Assembly: GCA_949128115.1 (NCBI GenBank)
Contig: OX421961.1
Coordinates: 80,893,277-80,957,276 of the forward strand
DNA length: 64,000 nt
Direction of reading: 5' to 3'
DNA from: Anaspis maculata
Lineage: Eukaryota; Arthropoda; Insecta; Coleoptera; Scraptiidae
Shown here piece by piece: positions 55,150-64,000 of the stretch; position 1 is the first letter of the stretch; every line of letters begins with the position of its first letter. A program made the translations under genes and the position numbers. A model generated the notes under the pieces. It ran no database searches, was not told the origin of the DNA, and saw only the letters and a list, made by a program, of their open reading frames with translations.

Positions 55150-55659
55150 TATATCCTACATAAGGTCAACAACTCGGTCAACAATCAGGTGATTGACGAG
55201 GTGATTGAAAATGGTATCTTGTAGTCAAAAAAATGCTCCATCGAGTACCACAAAAGTTTTTAGAATTGGGCAATTTTTTCTCGAGATATCTCCATTTTCA
55301 CCGAGGCGAAATTTCAGGGTGGCCCACTTCAATTTTGGCCTAGTTGAGATATTTTTGTGTTGAAAATAGTTGGTGCACTTGGTGAGTTAAATCGAGTTCA
55401 GCATCGCAACTTGTCATCAAACGTTCACAAATTGGTGATAACATGAACATATTGTGATGCTAAACTCGACTTATCAGACGCATTATTTACAGTTTATACA
55501 TGGCTTAGTGTAATGAAAAAAGCCGTGATTTTATTTATACTTGATAGGCATACTTACCTACTAAATTAAGTAGGTACCATCATGCTATTAACCCAAAAAT
55601 TGTCGAACGTAGATAGATACTATAGGTAAATTATTTTCGGATTTTGGAAATGTTATAAG

Positions 55660-55795
55660 CAAAGTACCTCCTTGTAGCTTTCCAAAGTGACCTGAGTGGT
55701 GAATTTCTGTCAAGGAATAAGAGCCCACAGCGACTGATATTACAACACCTTGTGCCACCAATTCAACTCCATCCTCAACGAGGTGACATTAGCTT
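55660..55795. repeat. Half copy of the GGAYGGAG foldback family
   Basis: The stretch CTTGTAGCTTTCCAAAGTGAC through CCACCAATTCAACTCCATCC matches the right half of 9393-9726. It adjoins the 3' end of the LINE below. Confidence 0.65.
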
Positions 55796-55799
55796 AGAG

Positions 55800-57300
55800 C
55801 TTGTAGATTGTAGATTAGAGGTGGTCGTTTGGTCTCTGAGGATCCTTTCTGCACTGCGACCTATAAGATCTTTTGTGCGTGACCATGCTTCTATTTAATG
55901 TCCCAGGAAATCCATCTCCTCACCGAACCGGATGATTTCCTTGGGAGACTTACCTCTGATGTCTGCGGGTGTCAGTTTCACACTTCCCAGCAGCGTAAGT
56001 CTTTCCTGTGCCAGTGCTTCCCACTCGCAGAGTAAGTGCACGGTGGTTTCATCTGCCGATGCACAAAGCCTGCAAATAGGTGAGTTTTCCTTACCCATTT
56101 TTTGTAGGTGGTATCTCACTTCGCAATGTCCAGTGAGTATATCCGTGAGTAGTCTTATTTCGTTCTTAGAGAGCGATAGGATGAGCTGCGTCTTTGTTTT
56201 GGAGAACGCAATAAGCTGTTTGGCTTGTCGTTGGCCTGGAATGCTCTTCCAGTAGGCCTCTATCTGCCTATTCTCCCATTTATCGACTTGTTCCCTTATT
56301 GGGGATGACGACATCTCACATGTGGGCTCCGGTCCAATAAATGTTGTTTGAGCTCCTTTTTTTCGCGAGGCATTAGCTTCTTCATTTCCATCGATACCCT
56401 GGTGGGCAGGTACCCACATTAAAGTGAGTTTGTTGCTCTCAGCCAGCTGTATGAGTGATTTTTTGCAGTTCCAGGTGGTTTTTGACTTACAGTCATAGGC
56501 CTCCAAGTGCCTTAAAGCCGCCTGACTGTCTGTGGCAATGCAAATTCTTGCTCCTTTGTACTGTCTGGATAGGCATACTTGGACACACCTCTCCACCGCC
56601 ACTAATTCGGTTTGTAGAGTGGACAGAAACCTTCCCACAGGCAGCGATTCCCTCTACTTCGAGCCATAGGTATATGCCTATCCCGGCTCCTTCCTCTCTT
56701 ACGGATCCGTCTGTGTACCAGATCATGTTGTTTTTCTGCAGTCGGGCCACCCTCCGAGCGCTTTCCTGGCGGTCATTTACGACCACTTCATAGGTAGCCC
56801 CGATGTCGTCCTCAACTGGCATGAAATCCCTTGGGCTCGTGAGGAACTGCTCCCTTATTGAGTCCAATACTTTTAAGTGTCCTCTTCTTAGGTTTTTGGG
56901 TCCTATTCTGAGAGCACTCACTAGTCCTTCTTTTTCTACTTGTTTGTGCAGTGGAAGTAGGTCCAGTAAAACCTCCATCGCTACTGTAGGAGTGGTGAAC
57001 ATAGCTCCCGTGATACTTAGACAGGCAGGTCTCTGAAGCTTCTGTAGCTTCTGTTGGCTTGTCTTTTGTCTAGTTTTATCCCACCAAACGAGTGAGGCGT
57101 ACGTAGTGATCGGTCTAACAACCGCCATGTACGACCAATAGTTCAACCATGTAACCTCGAGGACAGTAATAACCCGGAAGGCGTTGCCCAAGACCGTACC
57201 AGAGGCTCGGAGGAGTATCTGTACAGAAGCTACATTTCTGAATGTGCGCTTAAGGGCTCTTACTGGCGGGGTAGCCACCCATCTAGAAAGTGACTTCTAG
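55800..57300 (-). pseudogene. 5'-truncated LINE with RNase H domain, frameshifted
   Basis: The minus-strand frame 57278-56493 holds the end of the reverse-transcriptase region (PITTYASLVWW, CLSITGAMFTTPTVAMEVLL, LPLHKQ) and the start of RNase H (MIWYTDGSVREEGAGIG). Near 56636 the frame shifts. A second frame continues to 55895 with LQTELVAVERCVQVC, IATDSQAALRHLE, LMWVPAHQGIDGNEEAN (the DSQAA and HxGxxGNE RNase H motifs) and a C-terminal CRLCASADETTVHLLCE knuckle. An RNase H domain points to an I, LOA or R1-type element. The frameshift and 5' truncation make it non-functional. Confidence 0.9.
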
Positions 57301-57396
57301 CCACGTTGCCGCATGCGGTTTATTATACCCGCATCAAGCAATGTTCCCTCATCACTCGGTTGTGTGCTCCCTTTTTCTTTTTTAATTTTGGCCAGT

Positions 57397-57598
57397 GTTA
57401 TGGCGGCTTTACAGAACTTCGTTTGTCGCCGGCGACAGTCCCCCACTCCACTTTAGTTGAATAATTTGAACGACACGACGACAGAAACTCGTGTCGTGGG
57501 AATTATGGAGGGAGGTAGGAGAGTACAGGCAGATCGAATCTTATTGGCCAACGACACTGTCGCCGGCGACATACGAAGCTCTGTAAAGTCGCCATAAC
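57397..57598. mobile_element. 202-bp MITE (GTTATGGCGGCTTTACAGA ends)
   Basis: Nearly perfect inverted ends: GTTATGGCGGCTTTACAGA with TCTGTAAAGTCGCCATAAC, and TGTCGCCGGCGACAGT with ACTGTCGCCGGCGACA. Non-coding; the target duplication is not clear. Confidence 0.8.
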
Positions 57599-57900
57599 AG
57601 CTTCAGTGTCACAGCTTGACACCTGCTGTCACACTGGTACAGAATTTCTGTAACTAGGTACCTACTCAACATTATCAACGTGCTCTCCGACTTTTTTTGA
57701 TCGTGTTAGTACATACTATGTAGTAGGTAGGTAGGTACCTACATATATTTCACACTTACCTAGGTAGGGAAACTGTGTGTGTTTTCTAAATGACAGCTTG
57801 AGTCAGAAACAAACAGAAAAGCCTATACACCTGCCTAGGTATCTGTTTATAAATCAAATTCACGAACAAATTCATGTAAAATATTTTCTTGTTTTTCTAG

Positions 57901-58003
57901 AGCCACAGCTACTGGGTGGTTTGTGAAACAATGGTAGAAACGGTGTTGTCCAGTGAAATTACGCGCAGTCAGCATGAAGAAGTCCAAATCGCATGCCAAA
58001 TCG
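57901..58003 (+). CDS. Probable 5' coding exon of a gene extending to the right
   Basis: A good acceptor (TTTTTCTAG, 57892-57900) and a strong donor (TCG|GTAAGT at 58004) frame a 103-bp exon with two starts: ATG at 57931 (MVETVLSSEITRSQ..., 24 codons plus 1 base) and ATG at 57974 in another frame (MKKSKSHAKS, exactly 10 codons). The exon context suggests a real spliced transcript with an upstream non-coding exon. No continuing exon was recognised in 58004-64000, so the product is unknown. Confidence 0.4.
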
Positions 58004-58020
58004 GTAAGTCTTACCTAACG

Positions 58021-58246
58021 TATATGCCGTTCACGTTTTAAATTCAGTAGAATGATTTTTTGGAGCAAAAATGAAGTGACAAGCTGGGGGGCTACTGCTA
58101 TACGGCTGATGGCACCTGCAAAGTTTTGGAGCGAAAGTATCAGCACTATCAGCGGCATCAGCCGTGTCTTCCCAGTGCTCCAGCTTGTCACTTTATTTTT
58201 GCTCCAAAAACTCATTCTACTGGAAATAAAAAGTGAACGGGATATA
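58021..58246. mobile_element. MITE with GTTCACGTTTTAAATTCAGT ends, copy 2
   Basis: Same family as 17256-17457: CAGTAGAATGATTTTTTGG pairs with CAAAAACTCATTCTACTG, and GGAGCAAAAATGAAGTGACA pairs with the right arm. It begins 18 bp after the donor of the exon at 57901-58003, so it sits at the start of that intron. Confidence 0.8.
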
Positions 58247-58299
58247 AGTAGTATGTTTCCCAAAAACGGGAGAAGAAACATTGATTAGTATATAAAATA

Positions 58300-58405
58300 A
58301 TCATTGATCTAGACAGGCGGTGCCCTAGCCAAAAGCAGCTTCACACTCCGGAATTAGACTAGGTCACAGCCTGCCTGAATTGCGAATTCATTTGATCACA
58401 CGATA
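58300..58405. repeat. Diverged relative of the MITE at 52337-52460
   Basis: Contains AGGCGGTGCCCTAGCC and GTCACAGCCTGCCTGAATT, matching the arms of the 124-bp element with many changes. It ends near ATTTGATCACACGATA. Confidence 0.4.
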
Positions 58406-60254
58406 TAGTCACGATACATAATTATCAATTTCTGATTAAGATGGAAAAAGTTCCGTGGCTTGTATAGTACCTAGAGGTTCAGCTCAGGTGTGATTCGAGT
58501 TACCTGGAAGTCTCGCCACGCGACGCCCTTGGAAAGGAGAAATTCGGGAAATCATAGGAGCTCACTCGAATCACACTGTTCTTGAACGTACTTACCTATC
58601 AAATTGTTGCCCAAAATAATGCAATAACCATGAAAATAATAAGTAGGTAATTCAATGCCTACCTATACTGTTACTTCTTGATGCTTAGTCGTGTTGTTTA
58701 TTTTGTATAGGTACTCGTACCTGTGTTACAGATACTTAATACAAAATAAAACAAGCGACCAATAGGTAATCTGAAACCGGCGCTAGTTATACCGCCGCTA
58801 GTTCGAATTAAAGCAGGCCACCCATATAAGCTCCATACTGTGCTACCTTCAAATCTCCATTCAAGTAGGTATACAATAATCAGGACGAAAAGAGGTTTGA
58901 TGACGTTGAAACTGTTAATTTTTGCTAGTGATTACTGATTACTTACACTATCGATACGTTACGACCGGTCGGCGCCGGCGTCTCAGTAACATTGAATTCA
59001 TTCTTGATTTAATACTTAGTCCCAGTATCTCAGTTAAACTTTCCCTGAGTAAAACTTAGTTTTATTACTGATGCGGAGACAATAATTGTTGCAACAACTG
59101 AGTCTATCTATGGCAACTAAACCAAGTTTTACTAAACGAAAGTTTAACTCAAACTGAAGTACTGGGCCTTACTTTGATCACATGGGTTTTCAATCAGTTG
59201 ATCACGTGAAATTCAAATTCTATAGGAAATAGATATCTTCAGATAAATCATTCCTCCATTATCATTTGTGCAAGCAGTAAGTTTTTTAATCGTCAAATAA
59301 CTAGCATATCGACCAAAAGATCTAACATCACGGAATTGCGGACCTCGAGCCGGACATACCTAAAGCGACTTGCATTTAACAAAATCCAGATTGCTCACTT
59401 TGCGAACATCAGTTAGAGACGGATAAATAAAAATGAAATATTCGTATGTACTTTGGGCTGGGTTATTCTGATGCTCAGCGCATCCGCCAGTTTTAAGATT
59501 ATTGCCCTGACACCGGAAATAACTGTTTCCATTCAAATTTCAATTCAAATGCGAAAATCCATGACGAGTCCAAAGTCTTCTTTATTCTATTTGTATATCT
59601 ACCTATACATAAATTAACTAGACCGGTATTTTGTAAATCACATGATCAACACAAAAAAATCAAACGTCGTCAACATGATGCCATTGTATTTTCTTCAGTA
59701 GAAACTCAAAATTTCTGATGCCGTTGATTTACATCACATGTTTTAGTAGTGTAGTGTTTCATTGTTCAAGATAGTGACTGGTGCTGTTAGGCCTAGTTTC
59801 TCAGTTCGAACTGAGCTTTAAAAGCTTCAATCATTGTGGAAATTATTGCCCCACGACTCCCCCTTGCTTTTCACAACCTCCTCCACATTCAAAAACTTGA
59901 TAAGGGCGCCCACTGTTTGAAAACGCTAGACCCGCCACTAAGTTGACAAGCGGGACCTATTATGGTACAGGGTGATCACGCGAGAATGGGACAATTGCAT
60001 GCGCCCAGATTATCGCAATATTCGTTCAGTTTGTTTATGCTTTGCAAATTGCAAATGGAAGTCGAGCTTGTCGAGTGGAAAAGAAAACAACGGCCCATTC
60101 GCTTCTTCAGGGCTTCATCCGTGGGGAGCTTGTGGAATTTCATACCATTTTTGTGTCTTGAAGTTTCAGCGCAGTGTGGCACACAACATTTATAGGGAAT
60201 TTTTCAGCGGCGACAATATGGAAAGATGAGAAGAGAACTGATGACAATGCGGGC
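58406..60254. other. Gene-free stretch
   Basis: No exon, palindrome or transposon could be supported. Short frames near 59960-60230 overlap each other and have no family resemblance. Confidence 0.35.
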
Positions 60255-60599
60255 AATGGGGTACTTGTCAATTAAACCGATTTGACTGGGAATACTTTTA
60301 ATCATAAACAAGAGTAAATAATAGTATTTCCTTGAAATTTTTGGAAAATATATCCATAAGATTTTTTTTCGATTTTTTTTAAAGGGTTGGTAACAGTACG
60401 AAAACTCCACTGACATTTTTATGTCTGTATTTTTCAAATATTGTTATGCCACTCTACCAGTTTTTTGAGCTTTCAACCCAACAGTGCTGTTTGTTTAGTT
60501 TTTAGTATATTTTTTTGGTATATAAAAAATACGGGTACAATATTTTCACCCATACTATCGATTAAGCCAATAAAAAAAAATTGGACAAGTACCCCATTG
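60255..60599. mobile_element. 345-bp TIR element
   Basis: Inverted ends CAATGGGGTACTTGTC and GACAAGTACCCCATTG enclose AT-rich non-coding sequence. No certain target duplication. Confidence 0.65.
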
Positions 60600-60863
60600 G
60601 TGATGCGAGATAAATGTTAGGTTATTCAAGTGCCAAAATAACGCGATTGACAGTTATGACACACGATTTGACGGTTTGCAATACCAATTGATTAAAGTCC
60701 CCAATAAGTGGCAAACGGCGCCACAAGCGCCCCTACATGCAATCGCCCCATTCCCCCCACACTGGAGGGTTCCCCTTTGAGCTAATTTGAAAAGGAAAAA
60801 ACTTTTCTTGAACAATCTTCTCCGTAGGTTTCAAAATTGGAAAGTTTTACAACCTATAATATA

Positions 60864-60906
60864 CAGGGTGTCGCATAAATAAAAAAAGGTTTTTTGCGAC
60901 ACCCTG
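60864..60906. mobile_element. 43-bp minimal TA|CAGGGTG hairpin
   Basis: CAGGGTGTCGCA and TGCGACACCCTG are perfect 12-bp inverted ends, 19 bp apart, with TA on both outer sides. It is the smallest member of the foldback family in the window. Confidence 0.8.
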
Positions 60907-60960
60907 TATATTCGAATAGCAATCGATGTAGTATTTTATTCTGAATACAAATATAAACAC

Positions 60961-61248
60961 CAGTGTTGGGTTATTTCCGGAGGCAAATTGTCAGAAAATT
61001 CACAAAAATCTCATGATACTGACCTAAACTTCTGTTCTTTTGCCTAGACAATTTTTCAAATGTACATAATTAAATTCATTTTCCGGGGAGATAATTCCTA
61101 TTGAAAATCGGATATGAGCCTAGCAGTATTAACTCAATTTGTGACTCAAATTCCAGAACTATTTCAACTAAATAATCGTAAGTTTAGGTCAGTATCATGA
61201 GATTTTTGTGAATTTTTCGACAATTTTCCATCGGAAATAACAGCACTG
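60961..61248. mobile_element. 288-bp palindromic element (CAGTGTTG... ends)
   Basis: The arms of about 60 bp pair TTCACAAAAATCTCATGATA with 61188-61214 and GACCTAAACTT with AAGTTTAGGTC. The outer ends CAGTGTTGGGTTATTTCC and GGAAATAACAGCACTG resemble hAT termini, but no 8-bp duplication is seen. Confidence 0.65.
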
Positions 61249-61310
61249 TCGTATAAGTATACATATAATCACATGAGCGAAAGTGAGACATAATCCAGAA
61301 GTTTATGTAA

Positions 61311-62204
61311 TAGACCTTTCCAAATTTGCGCTTGTCCTTTTCTATTATGACGTCATGATTTTGCGTAGATTGGGACAACTGTCAGTGTACAGTCATATTA
61401 TAGTGGAAGTGTCAGTGGCATAGGCAAGCACCGAGCGTAGAAAGGAAAGACTTGCAAAAGTGGTTACTTATTGCTGTGTTACCTTGTGCGAAAATAATCT
61501 GAAGAAGCCTCATGTTTCCATGTACACTTTTACGAAATACACCGATGTGGCTTTATTGAGAGTTGAAGAAACAAAATCCACCTAGGCAAGACACGACCCA
61601 TTTTGTGCAAGAGAACCCCAGGGCTGTTCAAACTTTCATCTGGCTTCTCCTTCCTACGGAACCACTCGTCGAAGTTTCCACCCCTGGAACTGTGAGAGTG
61701 GCGCAAAGTATTTCTGGTGGCATCATCCAAAATTGGGAACTGCTGAAGTTTTGATGGACCAGTACCCATCGAATTTGTCTTTTCCGCTTAGCACTTGTCA
61801 TAAATCAGAGCACTAAAATCCCTTTAACTGCGATAATGGAGTGGTGAATCCTCTGCAGCTATACTAATTCTACAGATAGATCAACAGTAGTTGTCGAGAT
61901 ACGGCTTCGCCTGAATGAATACGCATTGGTATTTCCGCCTGTCTTCGCTTTCACTATGACTTCTTCTGATACTCTGTTTCTCCATCTGGAAGGATTTTCT
62001 TCCAGTGTGCACTTCACTGATGATTTCTTCATCGTTTTTCCGACCAAAACAAACAGAGATTTTGAGGACCTGCTCATGACGCATGGAATCTGACGTCAAC
62101 ATGACATCATGCAACCGCGAAATGTGCGCAATACGCGGAATGCTTTGCGTAGATTGGGACAACTGTCAAAATCATTCTCTATCCTTTATTTTTGGAAAGG
62201 TCAA
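61311..62204. mobile_element. 0.9-kb TIR-like region with a direct repeat and a weak THAP-like frame
   Basis: The outer ends TAGACCTTTCCAAA and TTTGGAAAGGTCAA are inverted. Just inside, TTTGCGTAGATTGGGACAAC occurs in the same orientation at 61360 and 62144. Between them a plus-strand frame near 61466-61570 reads CCVTLCENNLKKPHV, loosely like the zinc-binding start of a THAP domain. A 93-codon minus frame at 62162-61881 is unrecognised. It may be a decayed DNA transposon. Confidence 0.35.
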
Positions 62205-62520
62205 TTGAAAAGCATTCCGTGGGATTTTGAATAAAGGAGCATAACAACCATGTGGAATACATTCCTTGAATGGACAGCAATTACACCTCACCGGGTGTTT
62301 TGCTTGAATTTATACAGGGTGAAACAGGAAAAAAAGGAAAAAATAATACCGTGAACTATAGAAGGTGGAATGATACAAATCACCAGGAAGATGCTCAACT
62401 TTATGCTTTTGAAGGTTTTGCTTAGAAAAATTACATTCTCGGTTAATAGAGTGAAAAACAAAAAAGAAACAAAAAATGAATTCATTATTTTGAAAAAATC
62501 ACCGTCGAAAAACCGAAACT

Positions 62521-62769
62521 GTGTCGGATTTAAAAATGGATCTACACGACGCGACGCCCAATGCAATTTACTTCCGATATCAGTTGGAACTTTTCGAAAA
62601 AAAAGTCAATCTCCCACCAGCAGACGACGACCGAGTTGAGTCCTGCATCAAACACCGTCCTGGTCAAAATCCGAGCGAGTGGCCGTCTCCGGTGGTAACA
62701 GCCAGGAGAAATTTAATAACTCGTAACGTCCAACTGGGAATTGGTGAAAAGCTGCAACTGCTAGCTTAA
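62521..62769 (+). other. 82-codon open frame, unknown protein
   Basis: The frame has natural-looking composition with segments FRYQLELFEKKVNLPP and RPGQNPSEWPSPVVTARRNL and ends with a stop at 62767-62769. It follows a one-sided TATACAGGGTGAAACAGG start (62312), so it may belong to a foldback-type repeat or be the last exon of a gene. I could not assign a family. Confidence 0.3.
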
Positions 62770-63160
62770 TTTGATTGTTTTGTTTTGTTGCTTCCTACCA
62801 AATTTAGTTTCAATCCATCGGATGCGACTCGCCTACGGCTCGTGTCTGTAAACATATCCTCATGAGTATTAGCCATCACACGAGAGTAGAATACTATGTT
62901 TTATCTACGACCTTTCAAGAAAAAGACTGATCTTGTATGAACCTCCGGCACAACGCAATGAATTCTGAGATTGTAAACGCAAAAAGTCAAACAGGCAATG
63001 GGTGAGGAAGGAGACTTGATGTGTTAATACAACAGTGAGGCGCTTTTCTTTGCCATGTCACCCCCAGGACGCGTGCGATGTCAATTTTAGGTTGTGAGGT
63101 TATGTTCATTGGTACGTGGACGTGTACGTCGTGGAACTGGTATATGGTTTTAACTTTTAT

Positions 63161-63390
63161 CCAATCCTATTGAATAATGCACGCATTATCACGCGCATAG
63201 ATGCCTGCATTTTTCAATAAGACAGGATAAAGCATAGTATTCTACTCGCGGGTAATGGCTATTCCTATTACTCATTCGGATGCTTACGACACGACACTCG
63301 CCAAGGCTCGTGTCGGCAAACTGCATCCTCATGAGTAAGAAGAAGAAGCAATCATTACCCGCTTGTTGAATAATATAATATTATTCGACA
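63161..63390. repeat. Half copy of the palindrome at 36176-36563
   Basis: CGCATTATCACGCGCATA, AGCATAGTATTCTACTCGCG, CAAGGCTCGTGTCGGCAA and TTACCCGCTTGTTGAATAAT follow in the same order as in the right arm of the PKD-intron palindrome. A more diverged piece lies at 62821-62905. 63391-64000 shows no gene. Confidence 0.7.
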
Positions 63391-64000
63391 CCGCTTTCAG
63401 TAAGTATCGAAAAGTGTCCACTGTTAACCCAAAGTAGATAATATTAATTTATTGCTAAAAAGAAACAACACAAACATAAGTACCTATCTTTAAATTTTCA
63501 TGCACTAGAATCCACTGAAAACAAGACACGTCCTCTCACAACAATAATAATAATCAATTCAATTATTATTAAAGCGCTTGATGGTAAAGTCCCACAACAA
63601 TTATCACAAAACTTTTCTAGAGTTTAATTGGGGTCAATTATGTACAAAATTTCAGCGCTGATGCAGACTACTTCAATGCAGCTCCTAACAAATAACCTCG
63701 CAATGCTGATTATTAATTTAGGTAAGATACTACACGACAAAATATTCCGTGGAGTAGAGTAGATACCTATCTACCCGCATTGAATCAAGATTCTCCATTT
63801 TTGCAATATACCTACTCACTCGTTATCAGAAGTAGGAAAGTTTTTCTGTGTATCAAGAATAATATTGTTATGGTATTCGGGTTCGCCTATTTCGAAATTA
63901 AACGCGCTGATTTACTTGTGAACAAACTGCACTTCATCAGCTACTACCGATACAACTAAATAACACACAGAATTATTAATCGCTTAGAAATTCACAATGT

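Noticed and set aside
59962..60229. Two overlapping plus-strand frames of 77 and 85 codons
   Set aside because: They are in different frames over the same bases, and neither has recognisable motifs or splice context.

Overview
This window is nuclear DNA from an insect. The genes are split by GT-AG introns, some only about 50-60 bp long, and each protein aligns with animal families. A large share of the remaining DNA is small transposons and long palindromes. The order (possibly a beetle) is a guess from repeat texture only; no marker gene settles it.

Six conserved genes were reconstructed, and every exon junction listed keeps frame: the last exon of Mon1 (+, 6486-7199); an intronless Prp38/PRPF38A (-, 11269-12102); a 13-finger C2H2 zinc-finger protein in seven coding exons (+, 12933-27751, 688 aa); Rgp1 in four exons (-, 31923-28408, 385 aa); protein kinase D in fourteen coding exons (+, 32414-39585, 809 aa); and Mthfs, 5-formyltetrahydrofolate cyclo-ligase, in three exons (-, 43059-42371, 191 aa). 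Rgp1 and PKD are divergent with 490 bp between their start codons. The zinc-finger gene and Rgp1 are convergent, with stops 656 bp apart. A probable 5' exon of another gene lies at 57901-58003 and reads out to the right. These are housekeeping and signalling genes: Mon1 and Rgp1 are both exchange-factor subunits in Rab-controlled traffic (Rab7 and Rab6), Prp38 acts in the spliceosome, PKD signals downstream of diacylglycerol, and Mthfs acts in folate metabolism.

Almost everything else is transposon-derived. The dominant theme is a family of foldback elements bounded by TA|CAGGGTG ... CACCCTG|TA, from 43 bp to about 3.4 kb, with different insides and no recognisable transposase. Other material includes three non-autonomous hAT-type elements with exact 8-bp target duplications (320-691, 17482-17993, 21766-22312), a likely PIF/Harbinger MITE with TTA duplications (23466-23700), a tRNA-Cys-derived SINE with its duplication (26071-26408), a solo LTR (35197-35734), three decayed LINE fragments (5452-5808, 41170-41640, 55800-57300), a 182-bp tandem duplication and several MITE families present more than once.

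Layout: 0-6.3 kb is nested repeats; 6.5-12.1 kb holds Mon1 and Prp38 separated by MITEs; 12.9-27.8 kb is the zinc-finger gene, whose 9.3-kb first intron is nearly all palindromes and MITEs; 28.4-43.1 kb is the gene-dense block Rgp1-PKD-Mthfs; 43.4-64 kb is a repeat desert with palindromes inside palindromes. The most unusual content is the foldback family itself, including concentric palindromes and palindromes carrying short open frames, rather than a conventional gene system.
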